From NCBI RefSeq assembly GCF_009904055.1, contig NZ_WYDP01000001.1:434001-498000 (forward strand): DNA of 64,000 nt, written 5' to 3'. Both the position numbers and the translations under genes were made by a program. Shown here piece after piece: positions 61,250 through 64,000 of the stretch. Numbering within the stretch: the stretch's first letter is position 1; each line of letters starts with the position of its first letter. The notes beneath the pieces were generated by a model that was given only the letters and a program-made list of their open reading frames with translations, did no database searches and had not been told where the DNA came from. The DNA comes from Rubellimicrobium sp. CFH 75288. GTDB lineage: Bacteria > Pseudomonadota > Alphaproteobacteria > Rhodobacterales > Rhodobacteraceae.

Positions 61250-62053
61250 ATGCCCGAGCCGTTTCGCCGCCGTTCCGTTCTCGCGGCTGCCGTTGCGCTG
61301 ACCCTGATGGCCGGCGCCGCCCGTGCCCAGGATCAGGCGCAGGATCAGGCGCCGGTGGTCGCGGCCGCCGCCGACCTCCAGTTCGCGGTCGAGGAGATCG
61401 CGGCCCGGTTCAGCGAGGAGACCGGGATGACGGTGCGGCTGTCGCTGGGCTCCACCGGCAACTTCGCCCGGCAGATCCGCGAAGGCGCGCCCTTCGAGAT
61501 GTTCATGGCCGCGGACGAGCAGTTCATCCTCGACCTGCACCGCGACGGCTTCACCCGGGACGAGGGGGATCTCTATGCCGTCGGACGGATCGTGGTGAAG
61601 GTGCCCGAGGGCTCGTCGCTGGTGGCCGACGGCACGTTCGGGACGCTGCGCGAGGCGCTGGAGGCGGGCCGGATCACCCGGTTCGCCATCGCCAATCCCG
61701 AGCATGCCCCCTATGGCCAGCGCGCCGAGGAGGCGCTGCGCCATGCCGGGCTGTGGGACGCGATCCAGCCCTACCTGGTCCTGGGCGAGAACGTCGCACA
61801 GGCCGCGCAGTTCGCCCTCTCGGGCAATGCCGAAGGGGGGATCATCGCCTATTCGCTGGCCCTCGCCCCGAACGTGGCGGCACAGGGCAGCCACGACCTC
61901 ATCCCCGAGGAATGGCACGAGCCGCTGCGCCAGCGCATGGTGCTGCTGAATGGCGCGGGCCCCGTCGCCGAAGCCTTCTACGACTACATCCGGTCGCCCT
62001 CGGCGCGCGAGATCATGGAGCGCTACGGCTTCGTCCTGCCCGACGACGGGTGA
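61250..62053 (+). CDS. modA: Molybdate ABC transporter, periplasmic binding protein
   Basis: 267 residues from the ATG at 61250 (GAGGGA upstream). Signal peptide SVLAAAVALTLMAGAARAQ follows an arginine cluster. ModA features: VAAAADLQFAVEEIAARF, LSLGSTGNFARQIREGAPF and MAADEQFILDL. It binds molybdate or tungstate in the periplasm. First structural gene of modABC, downstream of the ModE-like regulator. Confidence 0.95.
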   Translation: MPEPFRRRSVLAAAVALTLMAGAARAQDQAQDQAPVVAAAADLQFAVEEIAARFSEETGMTVRLSLGSTGNFARQIREGAPFEMFMAADEQFILDLHRDGFTRDEGDLYAVGRIVVKVPEGSSLVADGTFGTLREALEAGRITRFAIANPEHAPYGQRAEEALRHAGLWDAIQPYLVLGENVAQAAQFALSGNAEGGIIAYSLALAPNVAAQGSHDLIPEEWHEPLRQRMVLLNGAGPVAEAFYDYIRSPSAREIMERYGFVLPDDG

Positions 62054-62056
62054 TCC

Positions 62057-62725
62057 ATGGACTGGACCGCGCTCTGGCTGTCCCTGCGGCTGGCCGCGTG
62101 GACGGTGGCGATCCTGTTGCCGGTCTCCGTCGTGATGGGCCGGTTCCTCGCCTACCGCCACTTCGCCGGCAAGGGCGTGGTCGAGGCGCTGGTCATGCTG
62201 CCCCTGGTGCTGCCGCCCACGGTGTTCGGCTTCTACATGCTGGTGGCCTTCGGCCGGAACTCGCCCGTGGGCGCGTTCTGGCAGGAGGCGTTCGGGCATC
62301 AGCTGGTGTTCAGCTTCGAGGGGCTGGTGGTGGCCTCCGTCATCTTCAACCTGCCCTTCGCCATCCAGCCTGCCCAGCGCGGCTTCGAGGCCATCGCGGT
62401 CGAGGTGCGCGAGGCCGCGCGATGCTGCGGGATGTCGCCGCTCGCCTCGCTCTGGAGGGTCGAGCTGCCGCTGGCCTGGCCGGGGCTGATGACGGCGATG
62501 GTGCTAACCTTTGCCCACACGCTGGGCGAATTCGGGATCGTGCTCATGGTCGGCGGGTCGATCCCCGGCGAGACCAAGACCATCGCCATCGCCATCTACG
62601 ACCGGGTGCAGGCCTTCGACGACCGCGGCGCGGCCATCATGTCCGCCACGCTGGTGGCGATCAGCCTGTTCACCATCGCGATCACCTTCTGGCTGTCGGC
62701 CCGCGTCGGCCGGAGGCTGTCCTGA
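62057..62725 (+). CDS. modB: Molybdate ABC transporter permease
   Basis: 222 residues, five to six transmembrane helices. Starts MDWTALWLSLRLAAWTVAIL; PLVLPPTVFGFYML is a ModB hallmark; the EAA loop is AARCCGMSPLASLWRVELPL. Three nt after modA; its TGA overlaps the modC ATG (TGATG). Confidence 0.96.
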   Translation: MDWTALWLSLRLAAWTVAILLPVSVVMGRFLAYRHFAGKGVVEALVMLPLVLPPTVFGFYMLVAFGRNSPVGAFWQEAFGHQLVFSFEGLVVASVIFNLPFAIQPAQRGFEAIAVEVREAARCCGMSPLASLWRVELPLAWPGLMTAMVLTFAHTLGEFGIVLMVGGSIPGETKTIAIAIYDRVQAFDDRGAAIMSATLVAISLFTIAITFWLSARVGRRLS

Positions 62726-63825
62726 TGGCGCTGGAGGTGATGGCGCGGGCCGCAGCCCCGATCCCGCTGGACGTGGCCTTCCGGGTCGAGCCGGGGGAGC
62801 TGCTCGCGCTGGTGGGCCATTCGGGATCGGGCAAGACGACCCTGCTGCGCACGGTGGCGGGCCTGTGGCGACCCGAACGGGCGCGCGTCGCGGTGGACGG
62901 CACGATCTGGATCGACACCGCGGCGGGGATCGATCGGCCGACGCACCGCCGCCGCGTGGGGATGGTGTTCCAGTCCTATGCCCTGTTTCCGCACATGACG
63001 GCCTTGCGCAACGTCATGGCGGCCATGGACCGGCCCGACCGGGCCGAGGCGGAGCGCCTCCTCGATCTGGTCAACCTGCACGGACTGGCCGACCGCAAGC
63101 CTGCGCAGCTCTCCGGCGGCCAGCAGCAGCGCGTCGCGGTGGCGCGCGCGCTGGCCCGCAGGCCGCAGGCGCTGCTGCTGGACGAGCCCTTCTCGGCGGT
63201 GGACCGCGCCACGCGCGAGAAGCTCCATGCCGAGATCATCGCGCTGCGCCGACACCTGGCGATGCCCGTGGTGCTCGTGACGCACGACATGAACGAGGCG
63301 CAGCTTCTGGCCGACCGGATGGCGGTGATCGAGAAGGGCCGCGTCGTGCGCGAGGGGACGACGGCGGACGTCATGGCCGACCCCGAGGCACTTCGCGCCA
63401 TGGGCATCCGCGAGGCGGCGGCCATGCTGCCCGCGACGATCGCCGAACATCTGCCCGACGGCCTCACCCGGCTGGACACCGCGACCGGGCCCCTGTTCCT
63501 GCCGCAGGTGGAGGGCGCGGTCGGAACGCGGGTCCGCGTGCGGATCATGGCCCACGAGGTGATCCTGTCGCGGGACCGGCCCGAGGGGTTGTCGGCCCAG
63601 AACATCCTGGCCGGGCGGGTGACGGCGATCGTGCCGGGACGAGGGCCCGCCGTGATGGTGCATGTCCGGGTGGGCGAGCAGGACATCCTGGCCCGCATCA
63701 CCCGCCGCGCGGCCGACCGGATGGCGCTGCGGCCGAGCGAGCCGGTTCATGCCATCCTGAAATCCATGTCCGTGGCCCGCGATCACGTGGCCCCCGCTCC
63801 GGCCGGAGCCCTCCGGTCGGCCTGA
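62725..63825 (+). CDS. modC: Molybdate ABC transporter ATP-binding protein
   Basis: 366 residues. Walker A GHSGSGKTTLLRTVAG, Q-loop MVFQSYALFPHMTALRNV, signature LSGGQQQRVAVARAL, Walker B ALLLDEPFSAVD, H-loop VVLVTHDMNEAQ. The C-terminal TOBE domain (LSAQNILAGRVTAIVPGRG) binds oxyanion in relatives. It completes modABC. About 120 bp of GC-rich DNA without a recognised gene follows. Confidence 0.96.
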   Translation: MALEVMARAAAPIPLDVAFRVEPGELLALVGHSGSGKTTLLRTVAGLWRPERARVAVDGTIWIDTAAGIDRPTHRRRVGMVFQSYALFPHMTALRNVMAAMDRPDRAEAERLLDLVNLHGLADRKPAQLSGGQQQRVAVARALARRPQALLLDEPFSAVDRATREKLHAEIIALRRHLAMPVVLVTHDMNEAQLLADRMAVIEKGRVVREGTTADVMADPEALRAMGIREAAAMLPATIAEHLPDGLTRLDTATGPLFLPQVEGAVGTRVRVRIMAHEVILSRDRPEGLSAQNILAGRVTAIVPGRGPAVMVHVRVGEQDILARITRRAADRMALRPSEPVHAILKSMSVARDHVAPAPAGALRSA

Positions 63826-63948
63826 ACGCGCAGGCCGTCCGCCCCCGATCCGCGCCCGCTCCGGCCCGATCGCCACCCGGATACCGCATGGTCGCCGCCG
63901 TGCCGCGCAGCGCGGAGGGCCGCCCTCGGCGCGCGGACGGACCGACCC

Positions 63949-64000
63949 TCAGGCCAAGAGCGCCGCAGGGTCGAAGGTGGAGGTCTCGCCCAGCCGGTCG
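63949..64000 (-). CDS. C-terminal end of an unidentified gene (cut by window edge)
   Basis: On the minus strand an open frame enters from the right edge and reads DRLGETSTFDPAALLA before a TGA at 63949-63951. Only 16 residues are visible, too few to identify the protein. The gene is convergent with modC; a small palindrome CCGCGC-A-GCGCGG lies between them near 63905-63917. Confidence 0.45.
   Translation of the reverse strand, partial: DRLGETSTFDPAALLA

Noticed and set aside
45161-64000. Second copy of the tRNA-Ser 3' end marking the far edge of an island
   Set aside because: I looked for GGGTTCGAATCCC and GTCTCCGCCA to the right of the tRNA and saw none; an element boundary inside this window cannot be supported.
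1-64000. CRISPR array, insertion sequence, toxin-antitoxin or restriction system
   Set aside because: No regularly spaced repeats, transposase motifs or typical defence domains are visible in any supported gene.

Overview
The window is GC-rich DNA with tightly packed genes, many ATGA, GTGA or CTAG junctions, and few clear intrinsic terminators. The gene content points to an alphaproteobacterium of the Rhodobacteraceae: a petABC (fbcFBC) bc1 operon, a tad pilus locus whose pilins share a DGAVTVDWVVLTAA core, thiBPQ behind a TPP riboswitch, CtrA-type DNA sites and many sugar ABC importers. I cannot name the genus from sequence alone. No transposase, CRISPR array, integrase or prophage block is visible.

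Left part (1-16080). The window opens inside a succinyl-CoA:3-ketoacid CoA-transferase operon. Its A and B subunit genes are separated by a DUF1801 gene and a LOV-domain (blue-light) histidine kinase. A convergent lytic transglycosylase follows. Next comes a long Tad/Flp pilus locus: two small pilins, CpaB, the secretin CpaC, an OmpA-like lipoprotein in the usual CpaD place, CpaE, CpaF, TadB, TadC, two TPR lipoproteins, the prepilin peptidase and an AAA+ ATPase. A perfect TTAA-N7-TTAAC CtrA-type box lies just beyond it.

Middle part (16081-25442). This is mostly housekeeping: a flavodoxin-fold oxidoreductase with a damaged start, a TPP riboswitch with thiBPQ (thiamine uptake), petABC, a beta-barrel outer membrane protein, an SRPBCC protein and NudC.

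Catabolic part (25550-43431). A 5'-nucleotidase-type phosphoesterase and a HAD phosphatase precede a roughly 11.5-kb minus-strand operon. That operon holds an RpiR regulator, two SDRs, three Gfo/Idh/MocA oxidoreductases, a sugar-phosphate-isomerase-type TIM barrel and a complete ribose-type ABC importer. It looks like uptake and stepwise oxidation/epimerisation of an unidentified cyclic polyol or sugar. A metallo-hydrolase with a coupled short upstream ORF, an isolated DUF2793 phage-fibre-like gene and a phosphohexomutase follow.

Right part (43428-64000). A UbiB-family kinase precedes tRNA-Ser(GCU). Immediately 3' of the tRNA sits a LysR gene that has lost its DNA-binding half, which looks like an old integration or deletion scar. 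Then come a GAF histidine kinase and NarL-type regulator divergent from a second ribose-type ABC importer, with a repeated GTTCCCGCA motif between them. Next is an AmiC/AmiR-like sensor and antiterminator pair heading a peptide-type ABC importer and formamidase operon. The window closes with a short ModE-like regulator, modABC, and the end of an unidentified gene.
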